Assembly (NCBI GenBank): GCA_030042335.1
Contig: JASHZW010000008.1
Location: 1-9,694 of the forward strand
Reading direction: 5' to 3'
Length of the DNA stretch: 9,694 nucleotides
Source: Nitrososphaerales archaeon
GTDB lineage: Archaea; Thermoproteota; Nitrososphaeria; Nitrososphaerales; UBA183
Below, piece after piece: positions 1 through 5,578 of the stretch (the first letter of the stretch is position 1; every line of letters starts with the position of its first letter). The notes beneath the pieces were generated by a model. That model made no database searches. It worked only from the letters and a program-made list of their open reading frames with translations, and was not told where the DNA came from. A program made the translations under genes and the position numbers.

Positions 1-43
1 CGATGATTTCTCTCCAACCCATGTTGGGAAGCTTCTTGGGCAA
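1..43 (-). CDS. hicA: HicA-like toxin, N-terminal fragment (cut by window edge)
   Basis: Reading left from a TTG at 43-41, the frame gives LPKKLPNMGWREII before the window ends. This resembles the N-terminus of HicA mRNA interferases, which usually begin with a short basic Lys-Leu-Pro stretch followed by the first helix. It lies 39 nt downstream of the HicB-like gene on the same strand, the usual pairing for this toxin-antitoxin type. The catalytic His lies outside the window, so the call rests on 14 residues plus context. The frame has a stop at 70-68 and TTG is its first usual start codon; an internal ATG at 22-20 is possible but would remove the typical N-terminus. No clear ribosome binding site is visible. 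Confidence 0.5.
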   Translation of the reverse strand, partial: MPKKLPNMGWREII

Positions 44-82
44 TTGTAATCTACACGGCCGACTCTCTCAATGAAAGGCCGC

Positions 83-319
83 TTAGATGGTGACCTGAAG
101 GATCTCCCTCTTTAGTCTGAGACGTTCGTCTTCCTCCGGAAACGCCGCAAGAAATCCCTGTATCGCTTCACGTATGTTGGCCAGGGCCTCTTTCTTGGTG
201 TCACCTTCGCTTATTTCGCCAAGAAGCTCGACGCACTGGACCGAGTACCCACTCTTCTCTTCCTTTCGCAGGATGACAGTGAACTTACCCTGGGGAACCT
301 TTGCAGCCTTCATATCCAC
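83..319 (-). CDS. hicB: HicB-like antitoxin
   Basis: This 78-residue protein matches the HicB antitoxin core: a beta-strand start (FTVILRKEEKSGYSV), the strand VQCVELLGEISEGDT, then the helix KKEALANIREAIQGFLAAF. HicB binds HicA and, in many systems, represses their operon. No C-terminal HTH or ribbon-helix-helix extension is visible, so it is a short HicB whose DNA binding is uncertain. The first start is GTG at 319; ATG at 313 is equally possible. The frame stays open upstream to 380 with plausible residues (PPEAIDSLISDIHFTYV) but contains no start codon there, so an upstream piece may have been lost. A 10-bp palindrome, CACATATGTG, covers the GTG start. The putative toxin follows on the same strand. 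Confidence 0.75.
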   Translation of the reverse strand: MDMKAAKVPQGKFTVILRKEEKSGYSVQCVELLGEISEGDTKKEALANIREAIQGFLAAFPEEDERLRLKREILQVTI

Positions 320-326
320 ATATGTG
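317..326. repeat. 10-bp palindrome at the HicB start
   Basis: CACATATGTG is a perfect palindrome overlapping the GTG start of the HicB-like gene. It could be an operator for autoregulation, but a 10-bp palindrome can arise by chance. Confidence 0.3.
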
Positions 327-422
327 AAGTGGATGTCGCTTATTAGCGAATCTATGGCTTCCGGCGGAGTTCTGGTAAGTTATCGGCTCGCGAGTAGGGA
401 TTTTCTCCCTGTTATCTGTCAG

Positions 423-1406
423 CTAGTCGAGAATGCCATCAGGACATTCATTGGAGTAAGATTGAGCAAACGTTACTCTGCCCACACCATTCGTCTGTAA
501 GTTGTAGTTTGCCCAGACATAACCCGGCGGTGAAAGACCTTCGCGGAGAGGGGTCAATACGAAAAGAGCGGTGACGATATCAGCTCCCGTCGTTGCGTTG
601 GAGTTCCCGGCCTGCACGCTCGCCGTCCATTCAGCCACGACCCACCCTTCATTGTACGTCCAGGCCTTGAAGCTGTCAGAACCGATGATGGTGTCGTAGA
701 TGCTGGTCAGGTTTATGTGGTCGAAATCCGAACTGGAATTCAAGTCGAGATTCTCGACTGTGGTGATGTTGCTGGTCGGTATGCAGTCCAGCCACCAGGC
801 TGGGAAGGTGCTAATTGGCCCACTCTGCTCTTTCGGCGTCTGAGGTATCAGCGGACCACACGAAGCGACGTAAGGACCATCGACCCTGACGACGACGTTC
901 GTCCCATTGACTATGACGGTCCCCGACGCGGGACCGTATGACGACTGGTTGAACTCTGCCGCGGGCGCGACGTTGTAGCCGTAAGTGCCGTTCGGCACCG
1001 CAAACACTATCGTCGAGTAATTCGCGTAACTTTCCTCCAAACTGAATCCTCCGTAACCATTCGAAACGGTTCCGTTTGCAGGCTCTACTTGTGTCATATT
1101 GTCCAGCGTGACGGACCATGGTGCTACATAGAACGGCCCGTACTGGGGAGGACCGCAGACACCAGTCTGCTGGAAGACTACACAGTGAAGCGAGGAGGAC
1201 GAATCACACGAGAGGGTTGTTACGTTTGAGACCATTTCGGTGGTTGTTTCAGTGGTGACCGAGACCCCCGAAATCGTTCGCGTGGTTGTAGTCCTTCCGG
1301 AAGATAAGTCGACAGCGGCGAGGGTCGACGCTGCAATAACAACAGCAGCAATCGCTACAACGGAAATAAGCGCAGAGAGACCATTCCGCCTTTTTGGAAT
1401 TTCCAA
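423..1406 (-). CDS. Membrane-anchored surface protein with pilin-like N-terminus
   Basis: This 327-residue protein has a basic start (EIPKRRNG), then a hydrophobic segment at residues 10-32, then a Thr-rich stretch (about 39-64), then an extracellular domain of unknown fold. The N-terminus (basic cluster, Gly, hydrophobic helix) resembles archaeal class III signal peptides of type IV pilin-like proteins, but a simple N-terminal membrane anchor is also possible. I count 11 N-X-S/T sequons, as expected for a glycosylated archaeal surface protein, and six cysteines (67, 75, 84, 183, 208, 321) that could form disulfides. The start is TTG at 1406; the frame is open to a stop at 1454 with no other usual start. 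A TATA-like AGTATTAAT lies at about 1451-1459, giving a leader near 20 nt. It shares its architecture with the protein at 5579-6232. No function can be assigned. Confidence 0.75.
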   Translation of the reverse strand: MEIPKRRNGLSALISVVAIAAVVIAASTLAAVDLSSGRTTTTRTISGVSVTTETTTEMVSNVTTLSCDSSSSLHCVVFQQTGVCGPPQYGPFYVAPWSVTLDNMTQVEPANGTVSNGYGGFSLEESYANYSTIVFAVPNGTYGYNVAPAAEFNQSSYGPASGTVIVNGTNVVVRVDGPYVASCGPLIPQTPKEQSGPISTFPAWWLDCIPTSNITTVENLDLNSSSDFDHINLTSIYDTIIGSDSFKAWTYNEGWVVAEWTASVQAGNSNATTGADIVTALFVLTPLREGLSPPGYVWANYNLQTNGVGRVTFAQSYSNECPDGILD

Positions 1407-1642
1407 TTTGGAGGTCGAGCCTCTTCTAAAGGTACAAACTCGAATTTCTGATTAATACTTATGTCCGAAGGAGGAAAGATTCAGAGGATTGTTCCGTTCA
1501 AGAAACGGAAGTCAGAGGGTGGTCAGATTAAGCCGTGTTGCTGGCAGTTCTCCGCGTCTTTGCCTTCGACTCGAGCGGACCTCCGGTTCGAGAGCTCTAT
1601 GGGGAAGCTCGGCCTTCTCGACTGACAGTCAAGCTTCTCAGA

Positions 1643-1661
1643 GCGCGGGGACAAGCCGCGC
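1643..1661 (-). repeat. GC-rich hairpin downstream of the phoU-like gene
   Basis: GCGCGG (1643-1648) and CCGCGC (1656-1661) form a perfect 6-bp stem with a 7-nt loop, about 40 nt past the phoU-like stop codon. It could stabilise the 3' end of that transcript. No T-run follows on the minus strand, so I do not call it a terminator. Confidence 0.3.
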
Positions 1662-1701
1662 GCCTCCGGTGTCGGTGGTTTGCGAGACGCAAGACACGCC
1701 G

Positions 1702-2772
1702 CTAGACTGCTTTTGCGAAGACCTGGCTCTCCTTCCTGACCACCCTTTCGATGGTTAGGTCCAGCACGGTCTCCGCTATCTCCTTGGCGTACTCGACGAT
1801 GCGCCGGTTCGAGTCCATCAGTGCCTGGATTGCAAAGTAGTCGTCGCCGTTCTTGCTCTTCACGGCCATGAGCGGCTCCTCAGGAGTCTCTATGAACCTC
1901 TTCGCCCTCTCGACTACCGAGTCCGCTCCCGAGTGGTCCCTCTTGAAGAGCGCCAGCATCGCCTCGTCGACCAAGGCTGCCGCCGTGTCGCCCACTTCTA
2001 CCATCCTCGGGACGAAGGCCTGGTCCTCCAGCTTCCCGCGCTGGGCGACCATCTTCGCTATCCTCGTCGCGTGGTAGGCGACCTTCTCGAGCGCCCTCGC
2101 GACCTGCGTGTACCCGAGGAGGTCCCTAGGCTCGAGGATTGACTCCTTGTAGATTCCCTGGTTTATCGACATGTTCAACTGTCTTATCACGTACAGCCCG
2201 AACCTTCCCACCTCATCTTCCCTCATCACGACGCCTTCGGCCATGGTCTTGTCGTTCTTCTCCAGGGCCGCGGTCGCGTCCCTGTGCATCGACGAGGTGA
2301 TCAACAGCATCCTCTTCAGAGCGTTATCGACGCTCAGCTCGGAGTAACCCAGCAGGACATGGATGGTGATCTTGTCCTTCGATTCCGCGACCCCCTCCGT
2401 GCCTATCAGGTGCCTCCTGACCATGTCCTTTATCGCGTCCCTCTTGCTCGACGCGAGGAAGCCGTTGCCTCCCCGGAGGCTTATCCTGTTGTAGCCGAGT
2501 ATGTAAAGCGAGACTATTTCCCTGAAGAGCGAGTCCGGCGTGTCCCTCTCCGAGACCTCGATTATCGCCTCCTCCTTCTCGGTGCTCGGGGTCACGGACT
2601 CTGCCGTGATGAGCAACGAGGAGAGGCTCGGACGCGTTATCACGATCTCCGAACCCTGCTGGAGGCCCATCTCCTTGACCCACTTCTTAGGTAATGCCAC
2701 CATACAGGAAGATTTTCCGGAGATTTGCACTTTCCTTCGTTCTTTTTCACGGATTGCTGCCAGAATTACCAC
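1702..2772 (-). CDS. PhoU-family regulator with N-terminal AbrB-like domain
   Basis: This protein of about 356 residues joins an AbrB/SpoVT-type swapped-hairpin domain at its N-terminus (KVQISGKSSCMVALPKKWVK, then MGLQQGSEIVI) to a long helical region with two PhoU-like repeats (around 155-250 and 255-345). This fusion is characteristic of archaea. PhoU proteins modulate phosphate transport; the DNA-binding domain suggests direct transcriptional control, possibly of phosphate uptake and of its own gene. No pst genes are in the window. Two adjacent starts exist, TTG at 2775 and GTG at 2772. The GAGG at 2781-2778 sits 5 nt from GTG but only 2 nt from TTG, so I prefer GTG. A strong TATA box at 2805-2813 predicts transcription starting close to this site. 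The TATA box is enclosed by an inverted repeat. Confidence 0.88.
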   Translation of the reverse strand: MVILAAIREKERRKVQISGKSSCMVALPKKWVKEMGLQQGSEIVITRPSLSSLLITAESVTPSTEKEEAIIEVSERDTPDSLFREIVSLYILGYNRISLRGGNGFLASSKRDAIKDMVRRHLIGTEGVAESKDKITIHVLLGYSELSVDNALKRMLLITSSMHRDATAALEKNDKTMAEGVVMREDEVGRFGLYVIRQLNMSINQGIYKESILEPRDLLGYTQVARALEKVAYHATRIAKMVAQRGKLEDQAFVPRMVEVGDTAAALVDEAMLALFKRDHSGADSVVERAKRFIETPEEPLMAVKSKNGDDYFAIQALMDSNRRIVEYAKEIAETVLDLTIERVVRKESQVFAKAV

Positions 2773-2795
2773 CAAAACCTCAAGGAAACCTGCGT

Positions 2796-2821
2796 TCCCA
2801 ACATCTATATATTCGTTGGGA
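2796..2821 (-). promoter_or_regulatory. phoU-like promoter: TATA box inside an inverted repeat
   Basis: TCCCAAC (2796-2802) and GTTGGGA (2815-2821) are perfect 7-bp inverted arms separated by 12 nt that contain the TATA element CTATATATT (2805-2813). The TATA centre is about 37 bp from the GTG start, leaving a leader of roughly 10 nt that begins near the GAGG ribosome binding site. A protein bound to both arms would cover the TBP site, so this is a good candidate operator, perhaps for the AbrB-like domain of the gene itself. The identity of the binder is inference. Confidence 0.6.
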
Positions 2822-2864
2822 TTTTTATATGGTTGACCCCGAACGCATAGGGTCTACGGGATAA

Positions 2865-2900
2865 CTATATATGAATTCGACCCATCAGATACTCGAATTC
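2865..2900. promoter_or_regulatory. Second TATA-like element next to an inverted repeat
   Basis: CTATATATG (2865-2873) reads as a TATA-like element on either strand. It adjoins GAATTCGA (2873-2880) and TCGAATTC (2893-2900), perfect 8-bp inverted arms with a 12-nt spacer. It could serve an upstream phoU-like transcript or the rightward gene at 2989. Direction cannot be decided from sequence. Confidence 0.4.
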
Positions 2901-2944
2901 GGCGACATACACTGGTTCTAGAGTCATAATTCAACCTGTGAAAC

Positions 2945-2953
2945 CTTAATAAC
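2945..2953 (+). promoter_or_regulatory. TATA-like element for the small gene at 2989
   Basis: The A/T-rich CTTAATAAC lies about 26 bp before position 2975, which would give a leader of about 14 nt to the GTG at 2989 or an almost leaderless TTG at 2974. Confidence 0.4.
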
Positions 2954-2988
2954 GTAAATGAGGAATTGAGATTTTGTGGCGGTGGCCG

Positions 2989-3183
2989 GTGGCGCTCTTT
3001 GTTTGTGGGATCTGCGGACAGAAGGTATCGCTCGCCGAGGGTGAGCCGGATACAGACCCTTTTCAGGTAGGTAAGAAGTGTAAGAACGATAGAGGTGAAC
3101 CTTCGTGGAAGGTTCATCACCGCTGGAGGGTGATTCCTAGTGAGGCTCGAAGGCAGGACATACCAACCGCCAGGACCCCCTGA
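2989..3183 (+). CDS. Small putative zinc-binding protein (CxxC...C...HH)
   Basis: From GTG 2989 the protein has 64 residues, with Cys6-Gly-Ile-Cys9, Cys31 (in PFQVGKKC) and His43-His44, a plausible CCCH zinc site. The central stretch LAEGEPDTDPF is acidic and the rest basic. I do not recognise the family; small metal-binding proteins of this size often act as regulators or RNA/DNA binders, but nothing here proves that. The same frame extends to TTG 2974, which would add MWRWP; I prefer GTG because zinc knuckles of this type usually sit near the N-terminus and the TATA-like element at 2945-2953 then allows a short leader. It is transcribed divergently from the phoU-like gene. The last 15 or so residues look less protein-like. 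It could be spurious. Confidence 0.42.
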   Translation: MALFVCGICGQKVSLAEGEPDTDPFQVGKKCKNDRGEPSWKVHHRWRVIPSEARRQDIPTARTP

Positions 3184-3611
3184 CTCTGGGCGCACAGTCG
3201 GATGCTTCGACCATCACCTGAATCAAGCATGCTTTTCACGTGTGCTGAAGTAGATTGGGCTTGCATCGAGAACCATTCGAAGCATCGAAAAATACTCGAA
3301 TCAGACTGAAGTTCAGCACCGAAGCGGAAATTCGCGCTTCGATCGCGAACTGCCCAAAGTATGTTCACAGATCGGCTCTTCGTATACTCTCTGGGTAGCT
3401 CGAGTTCTCAGCTGGTATACTGTTTAACAGCCAACGCTCCGGTTACGTACGATTTGTCAAGGCCTGAATAAGACACAACGGTTGTGCACAGGCCCCATCG
3501 GCCGCTAATGCTCAAAACTTGAGTATTGAGCCCTGACTAGATGATGCCCACGGATTGAGCACGATATCCAACTATGAGTTGTGGAGGGATCAATCGGAGC
3601 AAAAATGTGCG
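3184..3611. other. Gene-poor stretch rich in inverted repeats
   Basis: I see no convincing protein in any frame here. The stretch instead holds several inverted repeats: GATGCTTCGA at 3201-3210 with TCGAAGCATC at 3277-3286 (10 bp, perfect, 66 nt apart); CTGAA-G-TTCAG at 3306-3316; CGAAGCG at 3320-3326 with CGCTTCG at 3335-3341; and a nested pair at 3461-3494. It could be an untranslated structured RNA, a set of binding sites, or decayed sequence. Confidence 0.5.
3461..3494. repeat. Nested stem-loop
   Basis: GGCCTG (3461-3466) pairs perfectly with CAGGCC (3489-3494). Inside it CACAAC-G-GTTGTG (3474-3486) is a 13-nt near-palindrome. Together they form an interrupted hairpin on either strand. 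It may be a protein-binding site or part of an RNA. Confidence 0.4.
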
Positions 3612-3648
3612 CTTAATAGTGGATGTCGAGTGCAATTCTCAAGGAGGG
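3612..3648 (+). promoter_or_regulatory. TATA-like element and strong ribosome binding site for the PIN gene
   Basis: CTTAATAG (3612-3619) is a TATA-like element about 26 bp before 3641. AAGGAGGG (3641-3648) is the best Shine-Dalgarno sequence in the window and stands 9 nt before the TTG at 3658. This fixes the true start of the PIN gene upstream of its frameshift. Confidence 0.5.
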
Positions 3649-3657
3649 CTGTTTTAG

Positions 3658-3777
3658 TTGGCCAGAGTCTATGTTGACACGTCTGTTGTGATATCCCTGT
3701 CCGATTATGGAGACCAATTCCATGACAGCTCGGCCGCATTCATCAGCAGCTTACAGCGTCTAAACTCCCCTATGTGA
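3658..3777 (+). pseudogene. N-terminal part of the PIN-domain gene, ended by a frameshift
   Basis: From TTG 3658 the frame encodes ARVYVDTSVVISLSDYGDQ and further residues up to Ser37-Pro38, then Met and a stop at 3775-3777. VYVDTSV is the first PIN strand with its catalytic Asp (residue 7). The continuation (YVIGPPLMLEVAKA) lies in the frame of the following entry. Adding one C to the CCCC run at 3767-3770 would join them into a 161-residue PIN protein with all four acidic residues (D7, E48, D103, D122). The fragment alone cannot form the active site. A sequencing or assembly indel in the C run, a real inactivating mutation, or translational frameshifting all fit. Confidence 0.7.
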
Positions 3778-4142
3778 TCGGACCTCCGCTAATGCTTGAG
3801 GTGGCCAAGGCGACTGAACAAAGGGGCACGCAGGCGGCCCTACAGTTAGTCGTGGCAATAGAAGAGCACAAGATCGAGCTCATCAGGACTCTGGATGACC
3901 GGCTATGGACACTGTCGGACGAATACTCTTCTCTCGAAGTCCTGCGAGGAAACCACACGCTCGACCTGCTGCACTACGCGTCGGCGACCTTGCTGGGCTG
4001 CACCCATGTAGCATCCTGGGACAAGAAACATTTCAACGACAAGGTCGAGAAGCGGGTCAACGCTGTGAATGTGTCGAGAGGTTTGACAACCTTAAAAGTC
4101 GGAGACCCGATAACAATAGGGAGGCGGCTGGAGATTGAATAA
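3774..4142 (+). CDS. PIN-domain ribonuclease (VapC-like), main reading frame after a frameshift
   Basis: This 122-residue frame carries most of a PIN nuclease: MLEV with the second catalytic acid (Glu9 here), HTLDLLHYASA with Asp64, and HVASWDKKHF with Asp83. The motif DLLHYASA followed by ASWDKKHF is typical of VapC-like toxins that cleave RNA. The first catalytic Asp and first strand are encoded upstream at 3658-3777 in another frame, so a protein started at GTG 3774 would lack strand 1 and should be inactive. The reading frame shows no other damage, which argues for a recent mutation or a sequence error. No antitoxin is visible upstream; the 56-residue ORF that overlaps its last 8 nt is the only candidate partner. 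It is unlike the VapC at 4538-4975 in sequence. Confidence 0.78.
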   Translation: MIGPPLMLEVAKATEQRGTQAALQLVVAIEEHKIELIRTLDDRLWTLSDEYSSLEVLRGNHTLDLLHYASATLLGCTHVASWDKKHFNDKVEKRVNAVNVSRGLTTLKVGDPITIGRRLEIE

Positions 4143-4305
4143 GGAAGCGCGCGTCACGCGTGAAGACCTGCAGAAGGTCCGTTCCGAGCTATCGGAAGAG
4201 CTGGAACTTATGAATCCCGCGCAGCGGAAGCAGTATTTGGAGGCAGCAGCCGAGGTCTATGATGGGCTCGCCAAGATGGCTAAGATTCGCCTAATCAAGG
4301 CATAA
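4135..4305 (+). CDS. Small helical protein overlapping the PIN gene; possible antitoxin
   Basis: Starting at TTG 4135, which overlaps the last 8 nt of the PIN gene, the frame encodes 56 residues beginning MNKEARVTREDLQKVRSELS and ending MAKIRLIKA. It is highly charged, with strong helix character and no cysteine, membrane segment or recognisable fold. Translational coupling is likely given the overlap and the GGAGGCGG-like stretch at 4120-4127. Co-transcription with a PIN nuclease suggests it could be the antitoxin of a pair in the reversed order (toxin first), but I know no family match, and it lacks a recognisable RHH, AbrB or HTH DNA-binding segment. A T-rich terminator follows at 4341-4360. 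Confidence 0.5.
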   Translation: MNKEARVTREDLQKVRSELSEELELMNPAQRKQYLEAAAEVYDGLAKMAKIRLIKA

Positions 4306-4340
4306 AAACGTCGAAAATGTGGATATGACTCAATAGCCAT

Positions 4341-4360
4341 TATCTCTTTTTCACTTTTTT
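4341..4360 (+). terminator. T-rich terminator after the PIN operon
   Basis: TATCTCTTTTTCACTTTTTT, about 35 nt past the stop of the 56-residue ORF, is the sort of T-tract at which archaeal RNA polymerase terminates. No strong hairpin precedes it, and archaea do not need one. Confidence 0.5.
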
Positions 4361-4368
4361 CCGGCTTT

Positions 4369-4390
4369 GGCGGGGATTCGAACCCCCACC
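4369..4390 (-). other. tRNA T-arm-like remnant
   Basis: On the minus strand this reads with a perfect GGTTCGAATCC core flanked by G- and C-runs, the signature of a tRNA T-loop. Only four stem pairs form before a G-G mismatch. The next 3' bases (AAAGCCGG) find no matching 5' acceptor strand within 150 nt, and no clear D-arm or anticodon arm is present. I read it as a fragment of a tRNA gene, not a functional tRNA. Confidence 0.45.
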
Positions 4391-4436
4391 ATCGCAGGGA
4401 TTTGGTACCGTCGGGGAAATACACTCCGGAGGTTGA

Positions 4437-4453
4437 TATTCCTGCCCGGGGCA
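4437..4453 (+). repeat. 17-bp direct repeat, copy 1 (tRNA 3'-end-like)
   Basis: TATTCCTGCCCGGGGCA matches 6582-6598 at 16 of 17 positions. It resembles the last bases of a tRNA gene (end of T-stem, acceptor strand CCGGGGC, discriminator A). The upstream sequence has weaker colinear matches to the second copy (ATCGC, TCGGG, ATACAC, TCC). No complementary 5' acceptor GCCCCGG is present at a tRNA-like distance. Confidence 0.5.
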
Positions 4454-4462
4454 TTAACATCA

Positions 4463-4503
4463 TTCGTTCCTGAAAACGCTGAGATGGTTTGTCATGGAAC
4501 GAA
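4463..4503. repeat. 8-bp inverted repeat downstream of vapC
   Basis: TTCGTTCC (4463-4470) and GGAACGAA (4496-4503) are perfect inverted arms with a 25-nt spacer, between the tRNA-like debris and the vapC stop. It may be a weak transcript-end hairpin or a mobile-element remnant. Confidence 0.3.
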
Positions 4504-4537
4504 ATGAAAAGATTCCTTTTTCTTCTCTTTGTCTTGC

Positions 4538-4975
4538 TCAACCAAAATAATCCTTCAACAAAATGGCCCTGCCCGACTCATAGGCTCGAGCCCTTTCGTG
4601 CAATACCCTGTCAGAAGTTACGAGCGGACAATCGAGCTCCTTTGCTAGGATTAGATACGCTGCATCGTAAACACTGATGTCTAATGTCTTGGCTAATGAC
4701 GCGGCTTGTGAAACCGACTTAGCGGTCGGAGCAATGAGAGCCATGTCGAGATTGAAAAGCGATTCAATGCCCGCTTCAATATCGTTATTGGCAAGGCCTG
4801 ATCTGTAGCGCAATACGTTAGCTAGTTCGTAGGTCAACAGGTCGGGGGCAAACAAGCTAATGCCTCCGTTAATGTGCGAATCTCGTATCTTCAGAGCGAC
4901 AGGGGAATCTGCTTCGGGGACGAGCCACTTGACCACGATGGAGGCATCCGCTACTAGTGTCGTTGATTTCTCCAT
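4538..4975 (-). CDS. vapC: VapC toxin, PIN-domain ribonuclease
   Basis: This 145-residue protein is a complete PIN-domain toxin that would cleave RNA with Mg2+ when not bound by VapB. The acidic active-site residues are all present: Asp10 in VADASIVVKW, Glu50 in LLTYELANVL, Asp104 in ISVYDAAYLILA and Asp122 in LVTSDRVLHE. Its length is normal for the family. The ATG start at 4975 lies inside the end of vapB, a 22-nt overlap that implies translational coupling. Strong matches to the conserved motifs and the classic gene order make this a firm call. Its cellular target (initiator tRNA, rRNA or mRNA) cannot be read from the sequence. It sits between two tRNA-end-like repeats. Confidence 0.93.
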   Translation of the reverse strand: MEKSTTLVADASIVVKWLVPEADSPVALKIRDSHINGGISLFAPDLLTYELANVLRYRSGLANNDIEAGIESLFNLDMALIAPTAKSVSQAASLAKTLDISVYDAAYLILAKELDCPLVTSDRVLHERARAYESGRAILLKDYFG

Positions 4976-5232
4976 TCTCTTACGACTCGCTCGCTAGACC
5001 AGTCATCTTGGATCTTCTGCTTTGACCGAATCCTGTCCATAGTTTCCGCGGCACTTCGCATCCTCCCTGCATCTCTTATCCTGTGAATCAAAGGGGGTTG
5101 CTCAGCGGACCAGCTGATGAATGCCTTTGACGCGGCTTCTCCCATGGTCAATCCTTCTTTGGCCGCCATGGACTTGAATCTTCTATATGCGCGCCTCTCA
5201 ACGCCTTTGATTACTATGGTGTCTCCGCTCAT
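4954..5232 (-). CDS. vapB: VapB-type antitoxin with ribbon-helix-helix-like N-terminus
   Basis: This 92-residue protein precedes and overlaps vapC. Residues 5-40 (TIVIKGVERRAYRRFKSMAA, then GLTMGEAASKAF) fit a short beta strand followed by two helices, as in ribbon-helix-helix antitoxins that dimerise on DNA. The rest is basic and probably unstructured until it wraps the toxin, with a C-terminal helix around DDWSSERVVREW. ATG 5232 is the natural start because the TATA-like element at 5257-5264 would place transcription only a few nt before it. A perfect palindrome covers that element and is the likely operator. Without a profile search the exact VapB subfamily is uncertain. Confidence 0.82.
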   Translation of the reverse strand: MSGDTIVIKGVERRAYRRFKSMAAKEGLTMGEAASKAFISWSAEQPPLIHRIRDAGRMRSAAETMDRIRSKQKIQDDWSSERVVREWRNQRH

Positions 5233-5254
5233 CGTCCATCTTGGGGCGCACCCA

Positions 5255-5272
5255 GGTATAAAATGTTATACC
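5255..5272 (-). promoter_or_regulatory. vapBC promoter with palindromic operator on the TATA box
   Basis: GGTATAA (5255-5261) and TTATACC (5266-5272) are perfect 7-bp inverted arms around AATG. The minus strand reads TTTTATACC, a good TATA box centred about 31 bp before the vapB ATG, so the transcript would be almost leaderless. A VapB dimer bound here would directly block TBP. Confidence 0.65.
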
Positions 5273-5543
5273 AGAAGAATTTCAAGGGTTCCCAAAAGGG
5301 GCAAGTTAGATGGCCTCGTTGTCGCGTCAGATAGAGGGGATCGAGAGTTTGAAAGCGATTGGGTGCCGGGACTGGTGACTGCATCCCCGCCACCACGACG
5401 ATATACAACAGCACATGGCATAGTTATTATTGGTCTGAGGCGGAAAGCAATAGTGCGCAGTTGTCGTTCTCATACACATGGGATTGTTCAGGCGGCAGTT
5501 GTCCTTCTTAGCCAGTAAAGGACGTCTTTCATTCGGACAAAGT
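5273..5543. other. Intergenic stretch between vapB and the surface-protein promoter
   Basis: Open frames exist on both strands, but none has convincing protein composition, a ribosome binding site or a TATA box. A short part (5340-5360) loosely recalls a tRNA T-arm, but it does not fold as one. I see nothing supportable here. Confidence 0.5.
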
Positions 5544-5550
5544 CTTTAAT
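5544..5550 (+). promoter_or_regulatory. TATA-like element for the 5579 surface-protein gene
   Basis: CTTTAAT is centred at 5547, about 26 bp before 5573. That places transcription just upstream of the tandem ATGs at 5579 and 5582 and downstream of the ATG at 5552, which decides the start. Confidence 0.5.
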
Positions 5551-5578
5551 CATGAATCGGCGCTTCTGCAACCAAGAG

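Noticed and set aside
1461..1625. A 54-codon plus-strand ORF beginning MSEGGKIQRIVPFKKRK
   Set aside because: It lacks a positioned TATA box or ribosome binding site, its second half does not look protein-like, and it lies back-to-back with the promoter of the leftward surface-protein gene.
2284..2694. Long open frames on both strands overlapping the phoU-like gene
   Set aside because: They are out-of-frame readings of a GC-rich gene, with Arg/Pro/His-rich composition and no recognisable domain.
4257..4541. A 94-codon minus-strand frame
   Set aside because: Its sequence (PRAGIS, WWGFESPP) is the typical translation of tRNA-like DNA, so it is better explained by the tRNA fragments.
5299..5380. 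Possible tRNA-like segment
   Set aside because: The short T-arm-like stretch GAGTTTGAAAGC does not pair into a T-stem and no acceptor or anticodon arm can be drawn.
5117..5518. A 133-codon plus-strand frame across the vapB start and intergenic region
   Set aside because: It overlaps the vapB coding strand and promoter in antisense, has unlikely composition and no domain.
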